From contig OY992838.1 in assembly GCA_963921425.1 (NCBI GenBank), forward strand, positions 7,006,001 to 7,070,000: a stretch of 64,000 bases of DNA, written 5' to 3'. Below, piece after piece: positions 41,989-56,332 of this stretch (position 1 is its first letter; every line of letters begins with the position of its first letter). The stretch comes from Dryas octopetala. Lineage: Eukaryota; Streptophyta; Magnoliopsida; Rosales; Rosaceae. The notes under the pieces were generated by a model. It was not told the origin of the DNA. It did not search any database and was given only the letters and a program-made list of their open reading frames with translations. A program made the translations under genes and the position numbers.

Positions 41989-44028
41989 TCATTTCAGCTT
42001 AGATTTTGAAGACCTCTGAAGAGGCTTTGCAATAGGCCTAGCAGGTGCACTTTTAACAACCTTCTTCATATCATACTTTACAGATGAGAAGGCAGAGATC
42101 AGGGCAAGCAACATAGTTGGGTAGACAAAGACAGCTGTTGTAGGATCTGTGTTCACAGGCTTTCCGAGGATCCCTTCTTTGATGAGGCCCCAAATTACTA
42201 GAAGCGTCCCAAACATGCTCATCCTCCCTCGTTTTAGAAGACCCACAAGGGCTCCAGCCACGGCGAAGTAGCTTCCTGCTAGAACCTGGTGAATGAAATT
42301 AAAAAACAGAGATGACATTACTGCTAAATATTGTCCGAAGAGAAAGCCTAATAGCTTGCTAGTACTGATATGGAATCCTAAGACACGTTTAATGCCCTAT
42401 TCAAGGAAAAACATGGAGGACTTGAAGTTTCAGGTACTTTAGGATGAAAATGGATCCCACACATCTACTTCAAAGCGTTCACTCCCTTGACATGCTTCGG
42501 AGTCAGTAAGAAAATAATTACTCAAATATCTGATTTCCCTAATTTAAATCAGCTTTCTATCATACATATTAACCATGTAAAATCCAATTGGAAAAAAAAA
42601 AAAAAAAAAAAAAAAATTAGCTCCCTATGGTTGGCATGATTCACAGATTGGAAAATTGAGTGGAAAAGTATAGAAATAGAAAATATCATAGTAACAATCC
42701 AGAATTTAATCGAGACAGGAAATACCAAATAAAAAAATTGTAGGCTTCCTCAAGCTAAAATTGAATATGCTTTAGACAACATAAAAGGGAAATGATCAGT
42801 TGAGAAATGGAACCTCTAAGCGCTGGAGATCGGTAACTGGAGAGGCTTCCTTTGCACCGGTCAAGTTATAGATGTCTAATATGTTACCCCAGCTTGGAAC
42901 GGTCATATTCCTTACAAGGCCATTTGCAACAGCTCCAGGGTAGAGAAGGCCCTTTACTACACTAACAGGAAAGACCTCGCTTGCAACCAACTGGGAAGAT
43001 GTGACATGCAATGGTGTGGTACACATACCAGATCTGCATGGAACTCTGCAACAGAAAGAAAATTGAACTATGGAGGAACATGAACCCATAAACATGATAC
43101 TTTAGCCATATATAGAGAGTTCCACATTTTTTTTTTCTTGATATATATTGCCACATATCAGGGCCATTAAATAAGAACAAAGAGTTTTTGTGAATTCAAT
43201 TTTGTTCTTCTCATCCAGACAAGCCGGAGGAACAAATGGAGAAGTAATACATGGAGATAAATTCAGAACTAATCAAATACAAATTATGAGCATCTAAGAA
43301 AATAGATATATATCTGGAAATTTCAACTACTTCTGGATCCCACATGAACCTGTAAACATGATACTTTACATTAATGCAATTGTAACTATTTCTGGAAATA
43401 TGTTCTCTAAGGCCTTAACTTTAGAGCCTTTCCTTCAATTAGAAATTTGCGCAAACAACCATGCATTAATCCATTTCCACTTTAAAAAAACACAATTAAA
43501 CAAGCATATAGTGAACCAATTACATGAATTCGACTGCTAAACTGAAAAAAAAACTGGGAGATCCTAGAGCACAACTTTGGGTAGTTACAATATCAAGTTA
43601 ACCGATCTAAAACAAATAAGAGATTCATTCCATTGGTAAACATTAAGTTTAACAAATCCCAACAACTTCAAAATGTGCAAATCCAGATTCCAGACAAGCC
43701 CAAAGAAGATTTCATCAACCCAGGTTCGATAAACCCAGAAACTACCAATACCCAGATGCTAAAACATGTAAATGAGCAAAAATAAAGCACACCCAGATAG
43801 CCTAACTAACAAGTTGAACAACTAGGAATAAAATTCAAAAAAATAATAATAATAAGATTTGGGGGCAGAGAGAGGGAATTAATTGAGTGAATTACAGTAC
43901 CTGAAAAGCGGGATCTGAAGAATGATGAGCAAGAAATAGACCCGAGAAGCTATTGATGAGATGTTGCCTAACCATCCTTTTTTTGACGACGACGATGATG
44001 ATGAAGAAGAAGAAGAAGAAGTTGCCAT
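41989..44028 (-). CDS. Conserved plant multi-pass membrane protein (three exons)
   Basis: Exons 44028-43901, 43045-42814 and 42285-41989 join in phase with GT-AG junctions to 218 residues. MATS plus a Ser run and KKGWLGN lead into a first membrane segment (VYFLLIILQIPLF). Then comes a loop with VPCRSGMCTTPLHVTSSQL, ASEVFPVSVVKGLLYPGAVA and LVRNMTVPSWGN. The last exon gives SYFAVAGALVGLL, SMFGTLLVIWGLIKEGILG, and VYPTMLLALISAFSSVKYDM, ending in the basic tail SAPARPIAKPLQRSSKSKLK. I recognise it as a conserved plant protein of unknown function and do not trust a specific name. It shares a 400-base head-to-head spacer with the OCP3-like gene. Its last exon is the source of the fragments in the DUF247 cluster. 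Confidence 0.88.
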
Positions 44029-44428
44029 TATTGACTTCAATTCAGACACAGAGATGAAACTTACTATGCTGCCTAGTATCTGCCTAGGCAATAAGTCAAT
44101 CGCAGCCGGAAGGCGGAGCAATTTGTGTAGTAAAACGACGTAGTTTCGTTCCTTCTCAAAACGGTGGTGGGCTTTAAATTGTGCTCACTAGGCCCAGACA
44201 ATTAACAGTTGAACCTGAGGCCCAAAAAAAACTTAAACAAAAGGGGTTTAGCCTGAAACGGTGTTAACAACTGTCGTTTAAGGCGCGCAGACTGGAAGTA
44301 GATAAACCCGAACCGAGTGGCCGAAAGGCGGCGCCTTTTTTGTTTTTGTCATCGGAGTTCTCAGAAGCGGTGCGGTTCTGTGATCTTAAAAACGGTACCG
44401 TTTTGGCAGCAGAGCACATTGAGAGCAA
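44029..44428. promoter_or_regulatory. Bidirectional promoter between the membrane gene and the OCP3-like gene
   Basis: A 400-base spacer separates divergent start codons. Two GGCCCA strings (44191 and 44219) match site II / TCP-type elements typical of plant housekeeping promoters. No TATA box is clear on either side. Core assignment is inference. Confidence 0.5.
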
Positions 44429-46401
<1,973 letters not shown>

Positions 46402-47035
46402 TTCTGGTAAAACAATATGTAAAGCAGGTACTTTAATGTTGTTTATAATGACATCTGATAGGGTTTAAGAAAATCACACCCTTTTGTTTTTGTTGAACTT
46501 AATGGAAAGTAGTGGAAGCTTTTAGTTCCAGTAGTCCAGTGGTATAGGGTGTGAGGATAGAGTTACAACCTCCTCACCTCTATGGTCTCCTTTCTACCTA
46601 AAAGTCTTAACAGAGTGAAAGGGGGAAAACTGCCTTAGTTTTTGACTAGCCTAATAGATCATCCTTAACAATAAAATGTATTGTATGTCTGTATTTATAT
46701 ATAAAATGTTAAAAAATAATCTTAGGGTCTGTTTTGATACCCTTTTTGTTTCTTATTTTTTATTTCTAAACAAAGAAAAAGATGGGCTGAATGGATCTTT
46801 CCTTAGTTAACCACTAAAAAATGATCTTAAGGATAATTATAAAAAATCTTTGGCCTCTATAATCTTCTTGACTCTAAAGGACAGCAACAGAATCTATTTA
46901 CGGCTGTAGATTCTGAGGAACAACTTCAAAACAGAAGACTAGTCAAAAGCATGTTATGAAGTTACCTTCACTTAGATGCCATCCCCTAACCTCTTTCTCT
47001 TTGTTCTCCCATTGGCATTTTCTCTCTTCCTCTGG

Positions 47036-47045
47036 TATATATAAT
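47036..47045 (+). promoter_or_regulatory. TATA box of the MAPK-substrate-like gene
   Basis: TATATATAAT lies about 90 bases before the ATG at 47130, a suitable distance for a short leader. Confidence 0.55.
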
Positions 47046-47129
47046 TGCCTAACCACCCAGATTTTGTACATCACAATTACTGCACAGGCCAAATATCATC
47101 ACAACAGGAGAATAAGATTTAGAGAGGCC

Positions 47130-47603
47130 ATGGAAGCATTACCAAGGTCATCAGTCTCATTTAGGAGGCAAGGCTCCTCAGGGTTAGTGTGGGATGATAA
47201 TCAAATGTTGCAAAAACAGGAAGGCAGGGCAGAGTTTAGAGAGCCAAGGCCTTGCCACAGTGCCAAACCCATTGGGATGAACAAGGCAGACTTTAGTGAG
47301 CTGAGGCCCTGCCGCAGTGCCAAACCCATTGAGTTGAAGGTTCATAGCAATCCAAATGCAGCACTCACTATTTACCCCCGCAGTTATTACTCCCCAGCCA
47401 AGAAACCACATTCTTTCAAGAGCAAATTCTTGAAAATGTTTTCTGCTTTTTTTAGAAAATCAGCTATCGTCCAGAAATTCAATCCACGAAAGGAGATGGA
47501 GGATGCCAAAGAAGAAGGGGATTCAAACTTTGATCTTAAACGTGCGAGAAACTACTCTTTATCATTAGAGCTACAAGCTTCCATGAGATACGAACTTTGG
47601 TGA
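47130..47603 (+). CDS. MAPK-substrate-like protein (At1g80180 family), single exon
   Basis: 157 residues. The N-terminal block RSSVSFRRQGSSGLVWDD (6-23) is the signature of the small plant family described as MAP kinase substrates (At1g80180 / At1g15400 type). The middle contains a tandem 19-residue repeat (34-52 and 53-70: EFREPRPCHSAKPI and DFSELRPCRSAKPI). The C-terminal part is basic and hydrophobic (FKSKFLKMFSAFFRKSAIV), then ends RARNYSLSLELQASMRYELW. I start at 47130 rather than the in-frame ATG at 46956 because the family begins M-x-x-L-x-R-S and a TATA box precedes it; the extra 58 codons would be leader. Phosphorylation in the R-S-S/SF region is inferred from the family. No membrane segment or known catalytic domain. 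Confidence 0.85.
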   Translation: MEALPRSSVSFRRQGSSGLVWDDNQMLQKQEGRAEFREPRPCHSAKPIGMNKADFSELRPCRSAKPIELKVHSNPNAALTIYPRSYYSPAKKPHSFKSKFLKMFSAFFRKSAIVQKFNPRKEMEDAKEEGDSNFDLKRARNYSLSLELQASMRYELW

Positions 47604-47661
47604 ACGAATGCATACTTTTTATCATTAAAGCTACAAGCCTACAAGTCTTATGAGATTGAAT

Positions 47662-47857
47662 AATGCTATATTTACTACATTCTTATACCATATTTTTATA
47701 CCATTTTACGTGTCATTATTTTACTAGATAAAGTTTTTCTTTTTCTTTTTGGATTTTTGTTTTTATTTTTTAGTGTCCAATGCATGAATGTCATGTAAGT
47801 TGTCACATAAGGTGGTATGAAATTATGGTATAAAAATGTGGGATGTCTAGCACTACT
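47662..47857 (+). mobile_element. MITE B, copy 1
   Basis: ATTCTTATACCATATTTTTA at the left is imperfectly mirrored by GGTATAAAAATGTGGGATGT at the right. The same element lies inverted at 58780-58972, including AGTGTCCAATGCATGAATG. No coding. It lies just past the MAPK-substrate-like gene. Confidence 0.85.
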
Positions 47858-48610
47858 GTATGAGATTAGCATAGTCTCTATACCGTCATCACGTGTGATT
47901 TTAGGCTTCTTCCACTCATGCTTAGCCATTACTTTTTGTTCATGTATAAGCAAAAATGTATTTCACCATGTCCGATTAAATTCTAGTAACATAAGAAATG
48001 TGTTCGAAAAGATTCATATATCTAAAATAAAGTAAAATATATCTTTTAAAAAACATTAGTAATTACCATTTGGTACTTTCATTTTCAATAATATTACAAG
48101 CACTAAATTATTTCATCGAATTTGATCACCAATTGATGTGGTAAATGACATATTAGTTTGTAAATAAATGAGATTTAGGAAAAGTTTAGAAATGAATAAA
48201 TGAAAATTTGACACACTAGTTGAGATTTTTAAATTTTGTGCAAGAGTCTTTCTTTTTTCTTGGCAACCGAAGGGATACCCGACAAATTGGCCATTGACAA
48301 ATTGGTATTTCGATAGATCACTTTCATGTGAATCTAGGGGAAGTATGAACCGTATGGTAGGGAAGCCAAGGCCATCTCCACCATCTGATATTAGAAGAAA
48401 CAGACAAATTTTTTGGTCAAAAATGGTGCGAAAGCCCATCTCATTCTACTATATATGGATGAAAGAGACTATTCATTCAAGTCACGAAGGATTATTTCGA
48501 AGGAATTGGCACTTGGCAGTGATTCTTGGGACCACCGCAAATTTGGGCCTACCTACAAGTTATAGCATTTATTGCATAGGTTAACTTATTGCCAAAAAAT
48601 AAAAATAAAG

Positions 48611-49703
48611 GCTCAAGTACATTTACATCCACTAACTATAGGGTCAATTTCAAGTTGATGAATGAATTATAAAATATTTCAAATTTTTTCATTAACTATA
48701 GAGTTCATTTCAAGTTGGTTCACGAATTATAAAACATTTCAAATTTTCTCATTAACTATAAGGTTCATTTCAAATTGGTTCACGAACTAACAAAAATATA
48801 CAGAATGGTAGACAATATCGGGTTTGACAAAAAAACCGAATCGAGCCGAATTATTTATATATTTTATATTATATAAAAGTTATTTATATTGAATAAAAAA
48901 ATGTAAGGTGTTTTTTGCACATGTTGGGATTGAACGTATGACCTTGTGAGGATAGTCAAAATATGAATTCCCACTACACCACTTAATCACTTATGAAATT
49001 CAAGTACATGCAATATATTTATAGGCATATTGATACTTGAAATATATATATATATATTTATAAAATTAAATATATTTTATATATCATTCCTTTTTTTAAG
49101 ATATTATATTAGGTCTCTATTTAAATATTATCATTGCAAAAAGTCTAAAAATTATACTAGTTTATATTTTATATAATTTATAGTTTCTATATTGTAAACA
49201 TATTACTAAAAGTCCAAAACTATAATTTATAATTTATATACTAAAATTATTAGAGTATAGGGTTAATTTTTAAGATATAAGGTTTCAGACTTTATGGTTT
49301 GGTGTATAAGGTTATGGTGTAGAATACCAATTATAATTTTATAAATTATTATATTTCAAATATTAGTATGCCTATATATATATTACATGTACTTAAATAT
49401 CATAAGTGACTAATTGGTGTAGTGAAAATTTACATTTTCACTCTCCTCAAGTGGTCATAGGTTTTAATCCAACATGTTCCAAAAACACCTTATACCTTTT
49501 TTATGCAAAATATATATAAATAATCCAGTTCGGTTCGGTTTTTTGGTTAACCCGGTTTTGTCTACCATTCTGTATGTTTTTTGTTAGTTCGTGGACCAAT
49601 TTGAAATGAACCCTATAGTTAATAGAGAAATTTGAAATGTTTTAGAGTTCATGGACGAACTTAAAATGAACCCTATAATTTGTGGATATAAATGTACTTG
49701 AGC
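48611..49703. mobile_element. Foldback element of about 1.1 kb
   Basis: GCTCAAGTACATTTACATCC at 48611 is mirrored by GGATATAAATGTACTTGAGC at 49703. The arms stay similar for about 400 bases (tandem CAAATTGGTTCACGAA-type text, ACAGAATGGTAGACAA, ACTACACCACTTAATCAC). The centre is AT-rich. No transposase. The A-rich flanks hide any target duplication. Confidence 0.85.
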
Positions 49704-49709
49704 AAAAAA

Positions 49710-50366
49710 AACAAAAGGCATAGGTTAAGTTGATCATCATTCATTAGTATATAAAAATACTTTTTTTTTTCCTGTTGTTCTAGTGTTATTTGCATTTTCC
49801 ATAAAAGAGTAAGAAGTTTTTGAAAGGAATTTCTACTCCTCTAGTGTTAGTAGATTCGTACAAAATTAAGAATGCTAATATTTTGATGGGGATATCAACA
49901 TCCTAAATTTTGTGACTTGTGAGGGTTAGAGCTAGATTCCTTAATCAAGGAATCTTACATCAAAATATCAACATCCCTTTACTATTTAGTAAATTTCAAA
50001 TTTCTTTTATGCTAGGGTGGAGTTAGATTACTTAATCAAGAAGACACATGATGGTAGAAAAATTATAATTCGATGGAGTTATTCAATCTTAATTCAAGTC
50101 TTTAATTTTTTACAAACTTGTAAAGGTCTTTATTTTACGTATTTGGATAAGATAATTGATCAATCACCTAAGAGTTAAGTTATTTAATCAAACATTTCAG
50201 AGTGATAGTTATTTCTAATTTGAACACGCATTTATCTAACTTGAGTTTTTTTAGAGAGAGTGACTTCCTTCGCATTTATTGCCCTATTTAGAATCAACTA
50301 GTGTATATTTAAGCATGTAAGGGGTAGGGGGCCAAGGGGCAATTGAAAAGAAAAAAAAAGAAGAGA
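49710..50366. other. Gene-free AT-rich stretch before the gap
   Basis: AT-rich sequence with a repeated CTTAATCAAG(G/A)A motif (about 49940 and 50032). No gene was seen. A purine run (AAAGAAAAAAAAAGAAGAGA) leads into the N gap. Confidence 0.4.
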
Positions 50367-50566
50367 NNNNNNNNNNNNNNNNNNNNNNNNNNNNNNNNNN
50401 NNNNNNNNNNNNNNNNNNNNNNNNNNNNNNNNNNNNNNNNNNNNNNNNNNNNNNNNNNNNNNNNNNNNNNNNNNNNNNNNNNNNNNNNNNNNNNNNNNNN
50501 NNNNNNNNNNNNNNNNNNNNNNNNNNNNNNNNNNNNNNNNNNNNNNNNNNNNNNNNNNNNNNNNNN
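50367..50566. other. Assembly gap (200 N)
   Basis: Unknown sequence between a purine-rich tract and a C-rich tract; the true length is not known. Confidence 1.
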
Positions 50567-51030
50567 GGCCCTCCCCTCCCCAGCCCGCCCCCCCTCCCTA
50601 GCCAGCCCCCCACCCCTCCCCTCCCCAGCCCGCCCCCTCCCTGCCCGACCCGCCCCCTGCCCTCCCCCCTCCCCAGCCCACCCCCACCCCTTCCCCCTCT
50701 CCCTGCCCGACCCACCTCTCCCCCTACCAGTCCCGTCGCACCCCTTCCCCCTAGCCCCAGCGCCGTCGCACCCCCAATCCCCAGCCCCCGTCGCATCCCC
50801 TCCCCCAGCCCCGTCGCACCCCCCAGCCCCAAACCCCAGTCGTACACCCCTCCCCCCCCAGCCCCAGCCCCTCCCCTCCCTTCCCCGCCCCCACCCAGCC
50901 TTCCCCCAACCATCCCAGCCCGCCCCCAGCCATCCTTCTCCCTCTCCCTGCCCGACCACCCCAGTCTCATCGCCCCTCACCCCCCCTTACCCAACCCCAA
51001 CCCCCGACCCTCCCTGCCTATCTCCCCCAA
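50567..51030. repeat. C-rich low-complexity tract
   Basis: About 460 bases of CCCC(T/A)CCC and CCCAGCCC text with GTCGCACCCC repeats. Open frames on both strands (Pro-rich or Gly-rich) are composition artefacts. It likely caused the adjacent gap. Confidence 0.9.
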
Positions 51031-51933
51031 AAAAAATTTTAAAATTTTTAAAGTTTTAATTTTTTTAAGAATTTTTTTTATTCAAAAAATTTTAAAAATA
51101 TTATTATATTTTAAATATGGGGAAAAAGATGAAAATACCCCTGCCACGTCAGCAGATAACAATTTATTTGACAGAAAAACTAACGGAGGTACTATTTTGA
51201 CATAAAATAAAAGTTAAGGTACTTTTTGTCAAATTTTTAAAGTTGGGACACTAAATTAAAAATTAGTGCATAATTAAGAATTGAGGTACTAAAATGAAGT
51301 TTACTCGAATATTAAGTAAACACGTTATCTTACAACTAATTAGGATTCAATACGAACACAATACATTTATTCTCGCCGGATGTAACATTTATAGATAATG
51401 ATAAATTACTACTTACAGAATATCCCAGCAAAAAAGGAAAAAAAAAAAAAAGTATGGGACCAACCGAATGAAACGTGCATTGCATATTTGTACACCTCAA
51501 AGGAGATTATTCAATTCCATGGTAAGCTCGGTGAGATGCTTTCCCAAAATCAACAAACACCGGCACTTTCATTACAGCACATACTGTGTGTGGTCCCAGT
51601 ACATTGCATCTCCCTTCCAACTTCTACACCATCCGTCGGATCTTAATCCAATCCGACGGTCCACATAGCTCCACGATCCATCCCTACAACCTTTGATACA
51701 TCCCATTCCTCATGGCTCACATTCCTCCACGCTCACACTCGCAGAGCCCTCAGATCTGAGCATTCTTTTAACGGCTCCGAACGGTTTCTCTCTCAGATGA
51801 GTCTGTTATTTACTCACTGAAACATTAAAGTCCCGCTCTTTTCATTCTCTCTCAGTTGAAAACCACCGCAGAAATCCCTTTCTTTTTTCTTTTCTTTTCT
51901 TTTTTTCTCTCTGGGTTTGATTTGTAAGACGAA

Positions 51934-54158
51934 ATGCACGAACAAGCGACGAGCTCCATTGCAGCGAGCTCTATCCCTTCGAGCAGCGAAAGGTCTTCCA
52001 GCTCTGCATTCCAACTTGAAGTTAAAGAAGGTTTGATTTAATCAAACTCATTGTGTATTTAATATTAAGATTGAAAGCTTATTTTCAACAAGTATAACTT
52101 AGTTTGGTCACATATGTCTATTTTTCTTTGTGATTCCAAAGAATTTCGAAATTTCCCATCTGGATTTTATAGAATCCGGGATTTTCTCAGCTGGGTCTTT
52201 GTTAATTTTCCCGGGAAATGCTTTTTTTTTTTTTTTTTTTTGCGGGAACAGCCATCCCTGTTACATTGTTTCAGATAAAAAGGAGATGGGTTGTTTATAT
52301 TTATTTATATTATCTTTCTTTTAAGGCAGAGGCGTGTCACATGAGTGCATTGAATGTTATATTCTTGGGTCCAAAAATATTTCATTTTTTTTTTTTTCGG
52401 CTAAATTTTAGGCATGGAAAGTGATGAGGAGATCAGGAGAGTGCCGGAGATCGGCGGCGAATCGGCCGGGGCGTCAGTCTCAGGCAGGGAAGCCGGTTCG
52501 TTGGCCGGTCCAGACCGGGCCCAAGTGGCAGGGGAGGGGCAAAGAAAGAGAGGAAGAAGTCCAGCTGACAAAGAAAGCAAGAGGCTGAAGAGGTTAGTGT
52601 TCAGCTGCAACGCTTTGATGGTGATTTTACCGTTCTGCCCTTGTTACCCCTTTGCGTGTGCTCATTAGCATTTTGGTTAAATTGTCTTTTTCTGGTGCCA
52701 AAAAAAAGGTTGTTAAGGAACAGAGTTTCAGCACAGCAAGCAAGAGAGAGGAAGAAGGCATACTTGAATGATTTGGAATTGAAAGTCAAAGACTTGGAGC
52801 AGAAAAATTCTGAGCTTGAGGAGAGACTCTCAACTTTGCAGAATGAGAATCAGATGCTTAGACATGTATGTTAATTGTTAACTCTATCCCTGCATCATCC
52901 TCATCACATTCACATATTTCATCATCATCATCAACAACAACATCACTTTGGTATCATTCTTGTTGGAAAAGAGCATTTTGGGTTATGCTAGATTTGATGC
53001 TATTTCATAATGTTATTGATTTTAAGTACATACCAAATTATGTATAATCATATCATGTAATTGGTTAGTTAGAATTTGTTTCTGTGAGACTGTGACAGAG
53101 AGATTTGGATTTAGGGGTACTAGCATACAGATTATGGAGGGCTATGATATATCTATTATCTTATCACTTTTTGTGGAAAGTGGAATGGGTTATGGACTTT
53201 CAATTAATGGGGTATATGGGTGGGGCCTACCCCCACCAAATCCTTCATTGTTTTTGGTCAATAAGGATGGGCAAGGCATGGACAGTTGGACACTTAACAT
53301 AGATGTGAGGTGCCAAATGCCCTTTTGGTCCTTTAACATAGTGTACCGTTATCATCGATGTGTCATGTATCATACAAAGGTTAATCATAGATTCATAGTT
53401 AACACATGTGATTGTCTCGATTATAAAAAATTAATGGCGGTTAATATGTATCATTTTACTGTTTACCACCATTTAACATGGTGTACCAGTATCTTCCTAC
53501 TTTAACATGTGATTATTACACAATGGTTAACTATGATTAATATGTATGATTAGATGGTACATCTTGAGTAAGACGGTGATAATGTACTATGATTAGTGAT
53601 TGTGAGCAAAATTGTACTCATTTGGTTGGTAACTTGCCATGTAGTTGTCTATTGCCTTCTTTATCCCTGTCAAATGTCACGGCAACACGGCAAGCCTAAA
53701 CACGTGTCAATTCACAAGGGTTAGGTGGGCTTGAGCATCAAAATGAGTCACAAATTCTGAACCTTATCATTGTTTTAATTGGTGAATATTGATTAGGGTA
53801 GACGTGCAACGTGGGAAAAATTTCGCTTAGGCCTTAGGCAAGTGATATTTATGGTAACCCAAACAAATTTGGAAGATTGCATAACTTATCTGCATCATTC
53901 ACAAGTCTTGGTCCTCAAAAACCTGACAGGAGTTGGAAAACATTTCCTTAACTTGTCACTGGGCTTAAGTTCATACTCAAACTATTGGTTAATTTCCTTA
54001 TATTCTGCATCTGTAATCTAGCTCTAATTTTATTTAATATCTACGTAGACATTTATTTATTGGTGGCATTTGTCATTTTGATTTTGTTGCAGATATTGAA
54101 GAACACAACGGCAAGCCGGAGAGGAGTTGGTGGTGCAAATGCTGATGGATCTTTGTAG
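51934..54158 (+). CDS. HY5: bZIP transcription factor HY5 (four exons)
   Basis: Exons 51934-52030, 52412-52592, 52709-52865 and 54093-54158 join in phase to 166 residues (Arabidopsis HY5 has 168). The start [20 protein letters not shown] is the family N-terminus. [12 protein letters not shown] (38-49) is the acidic VP motif that binds COP1, the ligase that degrades HY5 in darkness, with an SDEE CK2-type site before it. [17 protein letters not shown] leads into the basic region [15 protein letters not shown], with N and R at the DNA-contact positions, and a leucine zipper ([22 protein letters not shown]). It ends [21 protein letters not shown]-like. It is a nuclear activator binding ACGT-core boxes in light-induced genes. 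All splice sites are canonical. No lesions were seen. Confidence 0.96.
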
Positions 54159-54159
54159 G

Positions 54160-55310
54160 AGTTGTGTGTGAGAGAGGAGGGTTTATAAATTATAAGGAGA
54201 GAGCTACTGAGAGGAAAAGGCGACGCAATACAACTTTAATTTTCCAAACATACAATAGAACATCGCACACCAAAGGACCTAGGCATGCTTAATTGTAGAT
54301 TAGCATTTCCTATAAGTTATCTTCACTAGTACTTCATTTGCTTGCCACTTTCTTGTTCTTTTTCTCTGTATGCAATATGGTGAAGCTTTTTGTGCCATTC
54401 GTGGTGACAGCAGTGGTGCAGGTATGAGTGTATGACCGAACAATTAAGACACTAGCGGCACTGGCACCAGATTGCAAGTCGGAGAAAGCTGGTTCATGTG
54501 GGTGGGATAATAGCAGGGATAATGGAAATGGTGGTGGCGGTGATGGCAGTGACATATTAGCATATTAGTGGAAGTGGTAATGGCTGTGGCCTGTGGTGGT
54601 ACTATTGGGATTTGAGTTTGCCAAGGTGAATGTGGTACTAATACTGATACTGTAGTAGTTAATTCTTTGTAGAAATGTTCTAAAGCTTTGTGGGAGAGAT
54701 CATATCCCCGTCATTAACGCAATGAAGAAAAAAATTATACTGTGTTCTTTTATTTTTATATTTTTTACCACTATACTGTGTTCTGGCCTGGAAGTAAACT
54801 TGCTATGGAATTAAAACTTTTTTGTTGGCCATCTATGGAATTAAAACTTGAACACGCAAATATTAGTTATAATCCGACTTCTTTAATGAAATGTGTCGTA
54901 TTAAGCCTAGCCCAACTCATTCATTAATTATATCGAGTTGATCAACATATATTTTGAAGTATTTTATAAAAAATCAAAAACATATATAATGAATTAGAGA
55001 TTTAAGATTAAGGGCTTGTTTCAAAGTGCTTATGTAGGAAGAATCGCTTTTACTAGAAGCATTTTGTTAGAAATTTATAAATTTTAAAAAAAAATTCAAG
55101 TGCTTTTTGTTAATATATTTATAAGCACTTTTTAAGGAAGCAGCTGATAGATGCTTCACCTAAAAGTGCTTTTAAGTGCATTTAGAGGTTAAAGTGCTTC
55201 TTATTTTTTTTTTTTGTCAAACATAAGTAAAAATATTTTTGACTATTTGAAAGCATTCTAAATTATTGTCAAATAAGTCCTCAGTCTAAAAATTCACTTG
55301 ATCCTAGTAC
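54160..55310. other. HY5 3' flank and intergenic DNA
   Basis: The HY5 3' UTR continues for an unknown length past 54158. GGTGGTGGCGGTGATGGCAG at about 54528 is a GGN-rich run. Nothing else is supported. Confidence 0.4.
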
Positions 55311-55500
55311 TGTGAAATCTTAGAAAGTAAATACTAAACTTTATAAGGAGTGATGAAACACTATATCAAAAAAGGTGAAATCTTAGAAAGTAAATACTAA
55401 ACTTTATAAGGAGTGATGAAACACTATATCAAAAAAGGTGAAATCTTAGAAAGTAAATACTAAACTTTATAAGGAGTGATGAAACACTATATCAAAAAAG
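55311..55500. repeat. 63-bp tandem repeat, three copies
   Basis: TAGAAAGTAAATACTAAACT recurs at 55321, 55384 and 55447, exactly 63 bases apart, almost without change. Weak related text (TTTATAAGGAGTCATACAAT) continues to about 55600. Confidence 0.95.
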
Positions 55501-55967
55501 AGAGGGAAATTTATAAGGAGTCATACAATACTATAACCAAAACAAAAAATAGGAAAATTAATAAGGATTAATGCAATACCATATAAAAAAAAAGAAGGAA
55601 ATTTAGATAAACTAGTAAAACGTATCAAAAAAGATTATTCATGTTTGAAATAAACTCAATTGATTTATTATTCGTGTTTGTAGATTATATCCTTTTAAGT
55701 AACTCTAACTTGCTAATTTTAATTAGTGACGAGTTTAAGTCATGTTAAAAATTATGACCCTAATGTATGTTGTTTTATATTTATCTTGAGACGAAATACG
55801 AGACGAGTAAAACGTTCATATAACGAATGTATATATTCATTAGCTATATCTTTTTCATCACTTCAGTTAACACGTGATAAAAAATATAGTCATATAAAGT
55901 GTATCACGAATCACGTGATGAGTGAAATAAACATATAAAATATATACATCTGGAGATAATTAAATTT

Positions 55968-56332
55968 GGGTTAAATACAAAAATAGTCCACGAACTTTAC
56001 AGTAAATCTCAATTTAGCCCATTAACTATAAAAAGTGTCAATTTGTTCCACAAACTTTCCAATTTGTACTAAAGCAGTACAAACGCTAACTTTCATCCGA
56101 AAATTAACGGAATTGATCATATGAAAATGTAATGAATGGACAAAAATGCCTATGAAAATGTGGTCATTTGCTGTGCACATGACCACTTTTCGTTAAATTT
56201 TTTGATAGAAGTTAACGTTTGTACTGCTTTGATACAACTTAAAAAGTTTGTAGACCAAATTGACACTTTTTATAATTAGTGGACTAAATTGAAATTCATT
56301 GTAAAGTTTGTGGACTATTTTTGTATTTAACC
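55968..56332. mobile_element. MITE A, copy 2 (365 bp)
   Basis: Ends GGGTTAAATACAAAAATAGT and ACTATTTTTGTATTTAACC and the whole interior match the copy at 14977-15342. It is flanked by TTT on both sides (55965-55967 and 56333-56335). Non-coding. Confidence 0.92.

Noticed and set aside
46956-47129. Upstream in-frame ATG of the MAPK-substrate-like gene
   Set aside because: The family start motif lies at 47130 and a TATA box lies between the two ATGs.
48113-48584. Overlapping frames on both strands around 48.1-48.6 kb
   Set aside because: No recognisable domain, no splice pattern, no similarity to other parts of the window; possibly an old repeat, but unsupported.
50284-51059. Long Pro-rich and Gly-rich frames over the gap
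   Set aside because: They run through 200 Ns and a C-rich low-complexity tract; composition artefacts.
53092-53505. Open frame of 137 codons within HY5 intron 3
   Set aside because: No domain or codon signal; lies between well-defined HY5 splice sites.
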